64,000 bases of DNA from Cichorium intybus. Taxonomy: Eukaryota > Streptophyta > Magnoliopsida > Asterales > Asteraceae. Each line of letters opens with the position of its first letter. Positions within the stretch are counted from its first letter, which is position 1. The stretch lies in contig CM042012.1 in the NCBI GenBank assembly GCA_023525715.1, positions 49,550,464 to 49,614,463 on the forward strand. Direction: 5' to 3'. Under the pieces are notes generated by a model. The model was not told the DNA's origin. It ran no database searches and saw only the letters and a list, made by a program, of their open reading frames with translations. This document shows positions 40,117 through 53,971 of the stretch, one piece after another. A program made the position numbers and the translations under genes.

Positions 40117-42890
40117 CTAGTTTCGACCCGTGCTACGCACGGGTTGGGTCATACCGGTGTGTTGGGGGGGGGGGGGGGCACAGCTCGTTGAGTGGGTCTG
40201 GGTGTGTCGGGGCGCTTTCTTTTCGCGGATCCTGAAGCCTCTTTCTAGATGATGCAATCATGTCTAAGATAAAACTATATAAAGCATTTGCTAATTAAAA
40301 TACAAGATCGTGTCAACCATAATCAAATTCCATTAGTAAATTAAACTGCAAGAAATAGCAACGTACTTTCATAGTTTCATTTATTATAGCAATCTACTTG
40401 TAATTTTTCCTATTACAGCATTATACTTTGAAAATCTTCCCGGTTATAGCAATGTCACCACCCAAAATCCAAATACAAAGCAATCTCAATCGTGCGAAGC
40501 CGCAGGGAATTTCCATATGTACTAAAGCAAAATCTATTACATTAGCATTCAGTTAACTTAACAAAAAGGTTTTACTACATGCGTATTTAGTAGGTATGAA
40601 GCATGATGTAATGTTGCCGACAAAAGATACGGTTTTTGCAATATTTATGTTGATGGAATGATACTTTTTTAAAATTAAATTACCCTCACTAAAATGGAGC
40701 AGGTATCAAACTTTTTTGCAATTACATAAATGGTCCCTTAACAAACCCAAGTATATCCCTGTTTTATGTTTGTGAAAAATGTTGTTATTTATGCAACATA
40801 TTTAAGAATATGTTGCATAAATAGAAACATACTTTCAATATTAATGCTTTTAAAAAAATCAATCCCTAAATAGACTTGGTATCACACTTTTTTGCAATTA
40901 CAAAAATGGTTCCTTAACATACCCAAGTATATCCTAGTTCATACCCAAGTATATCCCAGTTTTCAAGTCTGTGAAATGTTGTCATTTATGCAACATACTT
41001 TCAGGATTAATTCTTTTTTTTAAATCAATCCTTAAACATACATGGTATTACCATTTTTTTCAATTACATAAATGGACCCATAACAAACCCCAAGTATACC
41101 ATAGTTTTAGAGTCTAATAAAATGGTGCCATTTATGCAAAATACTTTAAGTATTAATGTTTTCTTAAACAACCCGTAAACAGATGTTGTAGCATATTTTT
41201 TGCAATTACATAAGTGGTCCCTTAACGTACCCAAGTATATGCCAGTTTAGAAGTCTGTGATGAAATGTTACCATTTGTGCAATATAAGGGAAAAAGTCGA
41301 GTCATGTAGTGCGTAGTGCGTCTGAAGTAAAATGGAATTGCAATAAACATTTTTTCCAAAAAAGCTATAGTACAATGTTACAACTGATTAGTTTTTCAAA
41401 ATAGAAACATTAAGTTAAATGCTATAATTAGTTATGTTTAAGAAAACCTAAAAACTTACCGTTATGGTTCGTTTGTTTTTCAAAATAAGTGATCGTTTAT
41501 TTGTTAAAGAAGTAAATGTACAATGTTATAAATGATGAGCCATTTAAATATTTAATCTAGACATAATTATTAATTTCTTTAAAAAAATTTATATAAACGG
41601 GATAACCAAAAATAAGAAAAAAAAATTCACCCATCAAATAGTTGTTGTGTGTAGGTTGTGTTGTGAGCAATCCCTGCTCTATGGATGAAAGTGGTTATTG
41701 TTTTTAAGGTGGGCAAGCACTTTGGTCATGAGTTTTCATAGGTTCCATATGTCAAAAGTAAATATTAACAGCATCAACCACATCTACCCTAAACTAAAGA
41801 AAGTAAACCTACTGACAATAACTATGAATTCCATGTTGGTTTAGGGGTATAAATGTCATATGTCAAAAGTACATATTAACAACAGAAACTATATCCACTC
41901 TAAACTAAAGAAAGTAAACCTGATTACAATAAATATGAATTCCATGTGGATTTAAGGGTACAAATGGAAATACCAATAAACAAAGGCTAATGGTTTTTCA
42001 ACGAATTAGGTATTTTTGGTTTTGGGTCGTACGATTAACACCAAACAAAATTAGTATGCCTTTTCATAAGTTTTCATGTCCCAGCAAGTATATTTAAAAT
42101 AAACTAAATCAATTTATAATCAAGTTACGTAAAATCAATTTAAACCCTATAATAAAAGCACAAATAGTGTTTGTAAGGCGGGAAGCATTTACCTGTTGTT
42201 GGGATTCCTACACAACCGATGATTGTGAAACGGGTGAACTGTGGCGGTGAAGTTGACCGGATGAAAAAACCGTAATAGGGGGCCCCCCACTAAAAGGGGG
42301 GATTCAATTCCGAAGCAAGTCGACAATCGGAACGATGAGTTCTCGTCGATTCTTTGTCGTTTCTGCCAAATCCAGATCAATTGAACGGTAGGTTTCTTTG
42401 AGGAGGAGATGGAGGTGGGAAGTGGAGGTTTACCTGCAACCGAAAGGAAGATAGAAAGAAGAACACGTAGCAGCAGAAATGCAAAACCGAAGAAGAAATC
42501 GGCAGACGAAGTTTACCTAAAAGCAATCGAAAGGAAACCGGGTAAGGAAATCAAAGAAAAACAACCCACCTAAATACGTGTAAAAATAATCGCAAATGTA
42601 ACCTGGATATGAATACTTCATTGGACCTCAACCGGGTCCAATGAAAAAATTGACAGCACATTCAAAGCCAAAACCATGGAAGAAGCAAAGGTCCGGCAAG
42701 GTAAATGAAACAGCAACATCAGAGGACTAAAAGCATCAACTAAGCAAAAGAAAGCAATGAATGAAACCCCCATGATCAACATCCAACCGGCAGCAATTGA
42801 TTTGCCAAACAAAACCCACCCCGTCTAAAATTCGAAAACCCCCCACCCCACCCATTCCTTCTAGAAAACCCTTCAAATTTGATATAAAGA
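40117..42890 (-). mobile_element. Helitron 3' terminus and probable body
   Basis: Minus strand hairpin ACCCGTGCGTAGCACGGGT followed by CTAG|T at 40,117-40,120 is a clear Helitron 3' end. The right boundary is a guess (TCTTTATATC on the minus strand near 42,890). No helicase was found. Inside lie a poly-G run (about 40,162-40,178), a ~150-bp tandem repeat and gene-like GC-richer sequence at 42,180-42,600 that I cannot assign. Confidence 0.45.
40690..41290 (+). repeat. Four diverged ~150-bp tandem repeats
   Basis: Each copy contains TTTTTTGCAATTACATAA, TGGTCCCTTAAC, CCCAAGTATA and ATTTATGCAACATA in the same order, with many substitutions between copies. No open frame is conserved. Confidence 0.8.
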
Positions 42891-43760
42891 GTAATGACAA
42901 CTACTAAAAATAATATAAAACTAAAACTTACATTACATTACGTTGAAAAGCATTTTTAAATTAATCGATTATAAAATAGTTAAATATAATAAAAACTTAA
43001 AATTAAAATTAAAATTTATTTATACACAACTCGTGAATAGAGAAAATTAGGATAATATCGTTAAATAACTTTTTATCTTATTATAAATAAAAATGTTTTA
43101 TATCAACTTAAATTTTACAACATATACTAACAAGCATATCATTTTAATTATTTTAAATGTAGTAAACCTACTTAACCAACAAATAATTTATAGTCAATTA
43201 AGCTCGTTTTTTTCATTGTTGTCAATTAACCGTTGAGAAAATACAGATGTATTCTTTTGACCCTTTGATGGAATTCAAAGAAAAAAGCAAAGGTTTTGGA
43301 ATGTGAAAAAGGCTTGTCTGAAAAGAAAAAGATGCATCATGCATTACATGTAAAGTCAAGTTTTCACTTTGGTAACGGTTTGCTGCTGTCGTTTGAAAAT
43401 TTTAACGTTTCATTTTCTTCGGATTGACTAAATTACAAATATTACCCCTCGACTAAAAGTCTAAAAAATTGCTTCGGTCACAGGTCTTACTATCATTAAA
43501 ACAATTTGTTTATGTAAACATTATTTAAGTATTATTAAAACAAATTGGATTGGTTGCACTCATAATCCGCCGCAAGCAGGGCTGATCTCACCCCATCTAA
43601 TGGAACATAACGGTTATTAAAGCATACATGTTTTATACATCTATTTTGACTACAAACGAATCATAAAAGCGAATATTGTGATGGAACAAAATTTTATATG
43701 CATATTTCCGATGTATGCAGTCCAATTTAGCTTTAACTTCTTGTAAATTATATTTACTTA

Positions 43761-43761
<1 letters not shown>
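42891..43761. other. AT-rich DNA, nothing recognised
   Basis: No gene or family recognised. Confidence 0.5.
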
Positions 43762-43795
<34 letters not shown>

Positions 43796-44269
43796 CCTAC
43801 TTTTTATACCCCTTAATTACTGGCATTACCCCCTCCATACCGGACACGACGACGGTGAACGGTGGCAGAGATCGAGAGTGATGCTGTAGCCGGCGGTAAG
43901 GCGCTGATGCCTATGGTGAGACGCCGCTGCTATGGCCGGTGAGACTGAGAAACTTAGAGTCGGAGGAGATCGAAAGATGAGGCGTGAAGGAGGAAGGAGG
44001 CAGATGAGTGAGTGGAGATAGAATTAGGGTTTTTTAATTTTACAACTTTTAATTCTTTTTTAAATTGTACGTACCCTACTTTTCGTTTATTTTCATTTAG
44101 GGCCTGGCTGATAATTTGTCCAACTTAAATTACAGCATTTATTACCATTTATTACGTCCATTCATTCTTCCCATTATTATTTAATCATTATATCTATTTT
44201 AGGAAAAAAAATTAAACTAATTATTAGGGGGTAAAAGGTAGAAAATAAAAGGGGTATAAATAGTCAAAC

Positions 44270-44357
<88 letters not shown>
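43762..44357. mobile_element. MITE (43,792-44,271) between two (TA)n arrays
   Basis: The terminal segments GGGTCCTAC..TTATACCCCTT and, reverse-complemented, GGGTTTGAC..TTATACCCCTT, then ACCCCCT, form inverted repeats of roughly 45 bp with mismatches. TA arrays flank both sides. The middle has a GC-rich stretch (43,840-44,010) unlike its surroundings, possibly a captured gene piece. No transposase. Confidence 0.6.
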
Positions 44358-44360
<3 letters not shown>

Positions 44361-44439
44361 AAATTATATTTCTTCCTACTATATCTTCTTATTTCATCAT
44401 TTTACCAACTAAAGAAAGGCATGTGGAATCCACTAAGAC

Positions 44440-45090
44440 ACTAGCTGTTAGTTGAAAAACTAGTGGGTAGCTAGAAAACTGACGACTAACTAAAAAACTA
44501 GCTGATAATAAATTACGTTTCGTCAAAATTAACTGATAAAACTAGCTGGAAATCGTAAAATGACATAAAATGACGTGCACACAATTAATACAGTATTATA
44601 AGAAAAAACATAATACATTAAATTAAATTAAAGTAACTACTAAATAAAAGTTTTATGATTTTAATTAACTTTCTTGCATCTCATATCATATTTGCAATAT
44701 TATCACGAAGTGCTCGCATCTTGTGACGTGACCCTCGAATGTTCGCATGACTAGATATTGAATGATTGTTTTGTTCTTCTGAATGTATGTAATCATAATG
44801 TTGTTCAATGATATTGAAAATTATATCTGTCGAGTAGTCAGATTTGGAAGAAAATGGAAATCAAATTTGTAGATAAATGTTTTATCAGTACGTCTAGTAC
44901 GTAGTATATTGAAGGGTAATTTTGAAATATTTGAAAAAAGTTACTTTAAACGTTACTCATAGTAGCATTTTAAAACGCTAGCTTATATGCTAGTTTATAA
45001 ACTAGCTTTTGGTCCGTCAAACATGTAAAGTGAAAAAAAAACTAAAAAAAAGCTAGCTTACAAGCCAGATGTGGCGTGCCAAACATAGTC
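44440..45090. mobile_element. Possible non-autonomous DNA transposon with CTAGCT motifs
   Basis: ACTAGCT/AGCTAGT words cluster at 44,440-44,555 and again at 44,970-45,065, next to GTTTGGCACGCCACAT (minus strand) at the right edge. Clustered subterminal words suggest a hAT-like MITE, but no matching terminal repeats or duplication are visible. Confidence 0.35.
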
Positions 45091-45164
45091 TAATTCTGTT
45101 TCTCAATCTTCTATCTTGATTTTGACATTTGTCTTGATCTAGTGAGTAAAAAGATATTTTAGGA

Positions 45165-45717
<553 letters not shown>

Positions 45718-47560
45718 CTCTTTGTGACACTCGAACTTTTATTTATTTTAAAATGCTATGGTTTTACAATTCTTTATCCAAAAAATTGTCCCATAAAAAA
45801 CTTATACATTGTTGTAACCAAAAATCGGGTGTTACTAATCTTAGACCAATACAACCATATCGAACAAACAATAATTAAAATAAGATCATTACAATGGAAC
45901 ATAAGCATGCTTCACTCCCTTATCATCTCATGGATTTTAACTTTCAACTAACATCTTTAATCATTATATAACTTGGAATACATGGCATAAAACAAAACAT
46001 ATGTAATACTATAAAGTCTTGTAAGTTACATGAGGTTGGAATCATAATAACTTTCTCAAACATTAAAATCTCCAAATGAGTTAAATCAACATCAAGATGA
46101 CCAAAATGCCCTTTTGGTCATCTGTAACATCCGTGTTTTGGGCCTAGGAGTTTTGGGATTAAACCGACGAAATAAAACTTATTTTGTAAATAAGGAAAAC
46201 AAACAAGTAACTAAATTTAATATTTTGTTATATTTTATATTGTGAATAAATGAGCCAAATATAGTTTTAAAATCAAATTGTAACCAAATGTGAGAAATTT
46301 TGTCATAAGGACTAAAAGTGTCTATTTGGCCAAACTTACCCTAAGTACATTTGACTAGTCATGGATTTAAAAAAATTAGAAGATATATTAAAGGAATTGA
46401 GGTGGAGTTTAAGTTAGGTCTAATAATTCCTTGAATTTCATTAAGGACCTAAATTGTGAAGAATTTTAGTGAAAGGGACCATTTGTGCCAAATTGGGAAA
46501 CTAAGGGTTAGTGTTGATCTAGAGAATGACTCTTGTGAAATAAATAATTATATTTGGGGCATAAGTGTGAACTTAGAGACTTCTAGTTAAAGGGAATGGA
46601 CTTTTGGGGTGTTGGGTGAAAAAAGATCAAACTATAGGGACTAGTTTTGCCAATTTTGAAAGATATCAAGTTTTTGATGGGGGTTTCCCCCATTTCAGCC
46701 ACAATCACGTTTTTGAGAGAAGGAGAGGGAGAGAGTGGCGATTTTGAGTGATCATGGAGGATAAGATGCTAGAGTTTGAAGATTGATCAAAGTTCTTGAA
46801 GATTTCAAGCAATCTAAGGTATAAACCCATTTTTCTAGCCCTAGAATTCGAGTTTAGGTTTGGGGTTTAGACCCAATCCGAGTTTTATGTTGGGATGAGG
46901 TTCTTCCAATGATTTCCTAATGTTTATTTGATGTTTTTAAGTTGATTGGAGTCTACATTCAATCTGTAGATGCTTTAGATTCAATTGCTTGATTGGTTTG
47001 GGTGTTATGAACCTTAGATTTTGGGGATCTGATGATTAGTTGGCAGAATCTAGAAATTGATGAATGTTTATGGTGGTTTTGAATTAGGGGATTCATTTCT
47101 AATGATTCCCTAAGGATTCCAACCTTTGATTTGTAGTCTCAAACCTTGAATCATTAGAAAATGGGAATTGGGTGTTGGAATGAGTTTTATCAATGTATAT
47201 GATGAATGGATCTTTTGGTTTAGTGGATGAATGAATCATTTACATCAATTTGGTGGTATAAGTGGAGTAAGGATCATTTCCTAATGAATCCATGGAATGG
47301 AAGAAGGAATCTCCACTTGTAATCACCAATTGATGGAATGGAATTGGGTATTCCATGTTTAAAGGCTATAGAGTAATGTAATGATCACAACTTTGGATTG
47401 GTTCAATTGATATGATTTTGGGTGGTTAAAATGAGTGTAATTGTGTTTAATTTGAGGTTAAATCATGTCCTTTTGATGTCCATGAGTTTAGGAAAGTGTT
47501 AGAACTTGATTCGGGTCAAAAAGGGGCGAAAAGGATCAAATTCGGAGCTACAGCTGGCTG

Positions 47561-47658
47561 TACACGACCCGTGTCATTTCTGCACGACCCGTGTGATGAT
47601 TTTTGGACTTACTGGTCAATCCTACACGACCCGTGTCAGACCTACATGACCCGTGTAG
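47561..47658. repeat. Four CACGACCCGTGT words in two pairs
   Basis: CACGACCCGTGT occurs three times and CATGACCCGTGT once, as two pairs about 40 bp apart, inside the element B 5' LTR. The copy in the 3' LTR (57,938-58,036) is heavily altered at these words. Confidence 0.8.
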
Positions 47659-48551
47659 CTGGGTCTGGCCAGAAATTGCAGTTTTCGGGTTTTGAGCTTT
47701 ATGGTTTGGGCCTTGGGTCCTTGTTTTAATGCCAAACTTTGGGGATGTTTTAACTAAGATTTTCCTTATATTAGAGGGTCAAGTACTTCATTTTGGATGT
47801 TGGATGATTGTTCCTTCTTGGTTCTAAAGAAGTAATTATAGCGTGACTTTTAGATGAAATGAGTATGATATCATCCGTTCTTGTATTGTAGGAAGGAGAT
47901 ATGTTGTAATGACTTGGAGGTGAGACTAAGGACTTGAGCTAACACTCAAATAAGATGATTTGATGGATGTGATGATGTCTAGGAGCGCCTTTAATGCATC
48001 AAACCGTGTGTGGAGTTAGTGTTGACTCGTCAGTTGACCTTGGGTGAGTTTACCGGGAGTACACATCATTCCCACTATCTTTTGTGTGTGTTATCAATTA
48101 CTTTTCATGCATGTTATTATGTGCAATGTGTTATATGATTACTACTTGTGCATTGCATGAAAATGAGTTTCTAAATATGATTTTAAATAAAGATGATAAT
48201 GATGTTTTGAGCATCATATTTGTGCATTGCATTGCATATAGGATGGGATTGGCCGTGTGAGCCCTTGAGACCGAGTTTTGCCGTTTTCTCGTTTAAAGAG
48301 GGTGAGTATGAGTATGAGTTTTACCCTTCTCTAAAATAAAGAGGGTGAGGAGAGTTTGTTCCCGACAATAGGGAACCATATGAGGGAGTTGCTAACCCTC
48401 ATGGGGCTAGTGTGATGGCCACTAGTTCTAGTTTAACCTATACGGGGATCAAGTGACATGCTTTGTGCGTGTCATTTATGAACTTAGGTAGGTGCCATCG
48501 GGGTGAGTTGGACTTTTATGAGATGGACGTGGGTTGGGATAGTTGCATCAT

Positions 48552-49680
48552 TGACACGCCTAGGTCGTCGTGCGGTCAAAAATAAGAGAAACCTAACACA
48601 CACACTAGCACAGTGGTAGTAAGGGTCGATCCGCAGGAGCTACGTGGTCAGACCAGATGACATATTACCTACTATAGTGTCACGCTATAGTCGGAGGACT
48701 TTAGTTTCTAAACCCTTGCTACTGAAACTCAGAAAACCTATACTGAACAATCTCAAACTAAGCATAGACTAAGCTAAGCTTCACACCAAACCTAGTTACT
48801 TTCTGAAATCAGAGGTGCATCTCTAATTCAGAAGTAAACAAAGGCATCCAAACAAACCAATCACAAACCAAAACAAGGCATAAACTAAACCAATAACTAA
48901 GATCCAACGGGACAGTCACTGGCTAAAGTTCAAACCTAAAAGGCTAACCTAATTGGCTATTGAAATCAGTAAAGGAAAACAGTCCAACAAGGTCAAAACA
49001 AACATCCAATCACAATCCAAACAATCAAAACCAATAACAATCATCAAAACACCGAAAAACCAAGATTACTTGTAACCAAATGATTTTCATTAACCAAAAC
49101 GAATTCCACAGGTACAAACAGTAACCAAATGCTTCAAAAACATAAATTAAAGCCTAATATCAGTGGTTGTCACTCCCAAAGATACTAGCTAATAATTGCT
49201 CACTATCTAATTAAATGAAAATAAATTCTAAAACTAAGAAATACCAAATAAGAGGTTGCTGATGCTTAATCACGGAGTCAAAGAGCCTTCAGGTCGTTTT
49301 TCCACCGGGTCTTTGCTAGGGTTTTTGGCTGTAAATGGCTCTATTTATAGTTGCAATTTTCCCGCAGCCGCGCCGCGCATTTAAGTTTCCCGCGGCGCGC
49401 GTACTTATCTTCTCCCGTTTTCTCGGCATTTGAATTTGTTCCACCGCCTCAAAGCCGCATCGCGCAATTGCAAAACCCGCGGCGCGCGTACGTATTTTCC
49501 TGATTTTATCTTCTTTTCCAAACTTTCTCCAATTTGCACGCTTTTGGTCCCTGTTTTCATTATTTTTTTCCAAACAAGTACTGGCACGAAAAGTGAGAAT
49601 ACCACGATATATATGATATAATTTCACAAAGAATAGGGCTCAACAACGACTAAAATATATAATATCACTAGGCGTTGTCA
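48552..49680 (-). repeat. 3' LTR of element C
   Basis: 1,129 bp with GC-rich word pairs at 49,362-49,405 and 49,454-49,491. Its first ~580 bp match 53,972-54,550 closely. Confidence 0.88.
49362..49491. repeat. GC-rich word pairs in the element C LTR
   Basis: GCCGCGCCGCGCA..CCCGCGGCGCGCGTAC and GCATCGCGCA..CCCGCGGCGCGCGTAC. Similar pairs occur inside the element at 51,957-51,994, 52,362-52,400 and 52,441-52,474. Confidence 0.8.
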
Positions 49681-50706
49681 AACACCCCACACTTGTGCCT
49701 TGCTTGTCCCCAAGCAAGAGAGTTTTTAATAAATTCTAACTAAGACTCAAACAATTTTTGACTGTGTTTAGTTTCAAAGTTTATTGCCCTATGAGTTAGA
49801 GTGAAATAGTTCGCGAGAACCTAATTAGAATTGGAATTCATGGCTTTCTAGAGAACCCTTGATTACAAACTTTCTGTCCACAATAAAGTGTACTTACTCA
49901 TTCAGATTCTAAAGGCCATTAAGGAATTGTCCATGACTTTCGATGTTGTCCGTGTAACGAGCTTTCGAAAATACCATCCCAGACCAGACGATCTTAGGTG
50001 GTAAGGTGCATAAATGCCTCTTCGAGGCCACCCTTTTCGGACCTACCGGCTCGAACAACAAAGGCCACAGATTGACATTTCCTTCCTAAATTCCAATCCT
50101 AAAACAATACAATCGTCTAACTCCTAAAAATCAACTTGTTTGACTAACTAATAGCATGATCACAACTAAATAGTATCTCTTAAAAAATACTAATGCTATC
50201 AACAATCACAAACTATTCGTTTCAAAATTACAATTTAGTACAAATTTTGAAAAAGATTGCAAAATTTTTTTGAAAATTGGTCTTTTCCCGCAAAAATTTC
50301 AAAAATAAACTTTTTCGACCGTCCACACCCCACACTTAAAACCGTACAACATCCCCGTTGTACATAAAATATTTTAGAACAAGGGAGAAAGAGTTACCCC
50401 TTTGGATGGTAGACTGTTTGGTTGGTACTTGGTGTCACAGGTACAAATTCGAACAAAAAGTCATTGATTTCGCATTCTGGAGTTGTGGCACAACAGTGAA
50501 CACGCAGGTGGTCGAGACAAGTGGAGGGGGCACGGTGATCCCACACTTGTCTGAGACAACTCCTTCCCATTTTGGTATAACATGCATAACTCAACAAAAC
50601 ATTAAACACAACAGATAGCAAATAAAATATAGACAACCAAAGGATAAAAGTGTGTCATAGATTCAGTACATATATCCCAAAAATGAAAAAGAAAAAGAAA
50701 AATACA
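49681..50706. other. Element C, non-coding 3' internal region
   Basis: Contains the conserved minus-strand GCTTGGGGACAAGCAAG stretch before the purine tract, typical of Athila/Tat elements. The frames at 50,358-50,636 are unassigned shadows. Confidence 0.5.
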
Positions 50707-52017
50707 TCAACTGCCACCTGGTGGCCTGGAAGGTCCAGCCTCGTGGTCATGGGATCTGGCTGGGAATGGTCGGGGGCGCTGACCCTGCTGGGTAGCTAGA
50801 TCCAGAAGTACCTCCCCGATCCACTCTAGCTGGTCCTCCATCTTGGCATCCCTGGCTGCCAGTCGGTGGATGGCCGACGGATCCTCCTGCTGCTGTGGCT
50901 GTGGCTCTGGAGCTGGTGCTGCTGGTGGAGGCTGCCTCCTGCGTCTCCTGCCAGGCTGGGCGTACGCTGGCTGTGGGACCTGGGGTGGCTCGGTCTCTGC
51001 CCTCACGAACTGTCCCGGGCGCTGCTGCTGAATCAGCCCCATGCTCTCTAATGCTCGCGCCGTAGTGCGAGATGGAGGTAAAGCGGTCAAGGTGGTGACA
51101 GTACGGGCGGTGAGAATCTGGTATTGATCGGGCCAGGCGGGTGATGAAGTATCCCCGGCCCAGAGGACTGCTGGCGGAGGCACCCGTCGCACGGGTGGAT
51201 AAAGCAACGGCTAAGGCATAAGGGAGGTGGAGGAACCTGGAGGGGTCGAGGAGAACCCAGAAGAATGTCATGTCCTCCCCGGACACTTTCTCGCCCCCTC
51301 CCGCTGCATGATGGAGGTGGAGACGATGCGGTGCATGAGTCGGTGGAGTAGGTCACGGAGGTGGCTCTTCCGAGAGGTCCCCGCCTTGTCGAAAATGTTG
51401 GACAATGATGCCCAAGCCTCCGCATTGGTAGCCCGCTCGGGCTGCCCCTGAATGCATACACCCATAAACTGCGTGAAGTGGCGGTGCTGCAAGTCTGTCT
51501 CGGTGTAGATACCGGTGCGCCTCCCAAACTCCCGGAGGTTGCACTCCCTCTGCACACCTCCCAACCTGAACCGTACCAGCCTGGAGCAGGCATACGTCGC
51601 TCCAGGTGAAAATTGGATCGTGCAAAGGAACTCTAGTAGAAGCTTCGTGTAAACCACGTCGTCCTTGGTGGCCATGAGCCTATCTCAGCCCCGGCAGGTG
51701 AATGAAGCGTCCTCATGAGTCCAGGTGCAGTGTAAAAATGGCTCTATCTCGCCCCAGAGCCCGGCACTCCTGAGAATGTCCCGATCAATAATCGTCGCCT
51801 TAAGAACCCGACGACCGGTCAATGCATCTCTCCTCGATATATACTCCACAGAGCTAGCAGGCCCCTCTGGAAACTGAAGGAACTCGTGATCTAGTCTGAA
51901 CATCATCCGCAAAAACGAAATTATTTTGCAAAATAAGTCCTTTTCTTCCCCACTGACCCGCGGCGCGGCCCAAGAGCAATGGCACGGCACGGCGAGCGGC
52001 TGTTTCCAAAATTCCAA
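50707..52017 (-). pseudogene. Athila ORF1-type protein, broken
   Basis: Minus-strand pieces follow the ATHILA ORF1 family (PF03078) order: SAGLWGEIEPFL, then YTKLLLEFLCTIQFSP, RFRLGGVQRECNLREFGRRTG, then LPYALAVALSTRA, LTARTVTTLTALPPSRTTAR. A Pro/Gln-rich tail ends in PSRPPGGS. A stop at about 51,685 and two frame changes (about 51,280 and 51,130) break it. The function of this protein in Athila elements is unsettled (a structural or envelope-like role has been proposed). The GC content is well above the window average. Confidence 0.75.
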
Positions 52018-52658
52018 CTCAAATCGTGTTTAAACCTGTTTAAATTCAATCCAAGCACACCACAAGGTAGCTTAAATGCCGACTAACTCATCTAGGGTAT
52101 CTATTTGGCAAAATAAACACCTTATGAGCCAGCATTGGCGATTTCTAAGTTTTGAACTTTTTGAACAAATCACTCAAATTAACTACCTAATCACTAGTTT
52201 TAACGAGTAATAGCTAGTTAGAATGACGCACCGAAGTAATGAGAATGAAATGAGCAAGAAAAAACACGAGAAATTTTTTTGTTGATCAGAGCTCCGAGTC
52301 GTGGTGTGTGTGAATAGTGTCGCGGCTTACCTTAATATAGAAGAAAACCGACTGATCGATTCCCGCGTCGCGCATATGCAAAAACCCGCGGCGCGCGTGT
52401 CACCAAATCAACCCCTGCGCATCGGGTTGGTTTACGAACCCGCGTCGTGCAGTTGAGAAAACCGCGACGCGGTCATAAAAATTCCAAAACTCTTCACACG
52501 ACCCCACACTTGCCTTGGACCAATACCTGCAATTGTCAATGATATACTTTTCCTAATTATTTCTAAGAAACACAGAACCTAACCTATGACACGATGGGTT
52601 GCCTCCCAACAAGCGCTAAGTTTAACGTCTTCAGCCAGACGTAGTACTCCTTCTACAT
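52018..52658. other. Element C, non-coding spacer with GC word pairs
   Basis: Between the two broken frames. Includes the minus-side phrase GGTTGCCTCCCAACAAGCGC (plus strand about 52,589-52,608), seen in related Athila/Tat elements, and two GC word pairs. Confidence 0.5.
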
Positions 52659-53867
52659 CTACGCTGGATCGTATGCCTTCTTTTCTTGCTGCTTTTCTGC
52701 TTCCACCGTCCCTTCGCTGACCCAGTGCCCTTCAAACTTTCTTGGGTCAAATGGCTTGCTAGTTCTCCTGTTGCTGCCCGGTTGTTGCTTTCTAGTTAGC
52801 TCCCGTGAATGCTTGCAGGTAGCTTTGAACCTCCAAGCTCGGTCCTTCCTTCTGCATCTCTTCAAAGTCAACGGCTTGACATGAAGCGCGCCCAGTGCCG
52901 CTTCCAGTAGTTGTTTCACACCTGGGTTGCTAGTGTCTTGCATGCTATCTTCAGGTTGCAATTTTGGTTTGCAGTACCAATAAAAATTTTCCAATCGAAT
53001 GGAATCGGAAGGCAACATATCAGGATGCTTCCATATGTCCTCATCGATAGTATTGATTACATCTAATTTTCCATTCATGAATGGATCATGAGTGGTGATA
53101 AAATCGTGTTTTTTATTTTCAAATATTAACTCGTCAGCATCAACTTCTTGGTCATCGTCCAACAGGTGGATCAGAACCAAGAGTGAGTGACTTATTTGAT
53201 CTGATGGTGGTACAAAGTCACCCATTATCAGATCCTTACTTTCAAATTTCTCAAAATTTTCAAAAATTTCAGGAATTGTTGGGCTGGGGTCTGTATTGTC
53301 ACTTACAGCCTCCTCCTCAACATCCTCATCAACCAAATTGTCTGGTTATAGTATGGATTCACTCATCACCAGCTCGATATTATCAACATTTTCAAAAACA
53401 TCAAAAGCTGTTGAGTCAGAGGTAGCATTGTCACCTACAACCTCTTACTCAACAACATTTTCGACCCTCTCAGTGGTCTCTTGACTTTCCCAAGGTGTAT
53501 GCCCTTCCATCACATATTCAGGTGATGCAAGTTCACACACATTATTATTGGTATAAAAATCACTCGCTTCCGGTTCTGGAGAAAGTGGTGAACATTTCCA
53601 ACTTTCCTCTAACCTATCTAAAGAAGCTTGCAATCTTACAAGAGCATCAGCCTGGTCCTTCTGTTCTTGGTGAGTGTTATACCAGAGTACCCAAAGTTGG
53701 GCCCAAGTTGCAGAATTTTCAGGTTGAGATGACTCCTCGGTCCGCCATCCATTGTCATCGGGTGATCCATTGTAGCAATCATCCTCGTAATAGGTATCGG
53801 CCGGATTTTCATAATCTTCATAATACTGATCCAGGTACATGTAATCGCCCATTATGAAGACGTACAC
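52659..53867 (-). pseudogene. Acidic retrotransposon ORF of element C, two stops
   Basis: One frame from MGDYMYLDQYYEDYENPAD (about 53,850) to KKAYDPA at 52,659, interrupted by stops near 53,445 and 53,347. The N-terminal half is acidic and Tyr/Glu-rich. The C-terminal half is basic (KRCRRKDRAWRFKATCKHSR). It lies just inside the primer site, where gag would be, but I see no gag motif or zinc knuckle. Function unknown. Confidence 0.55.
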
Positions 53868-53971
53868 ATACCAGAATTCAAAGAACTAAAATCAAACATC
53901 AAAAATCAGAAGCTAAGTCCTACAAATCACCTAATCTAAGCACACAGCTCCCCGACAACGACGCCAAAATT

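Noticed and set aside
50843..51051. Ser/Trp/Cys-rich plus-strand frames
   Set aside because: Antisense shadows of the Pro/Gln-rich tail of the Athila-type frame.
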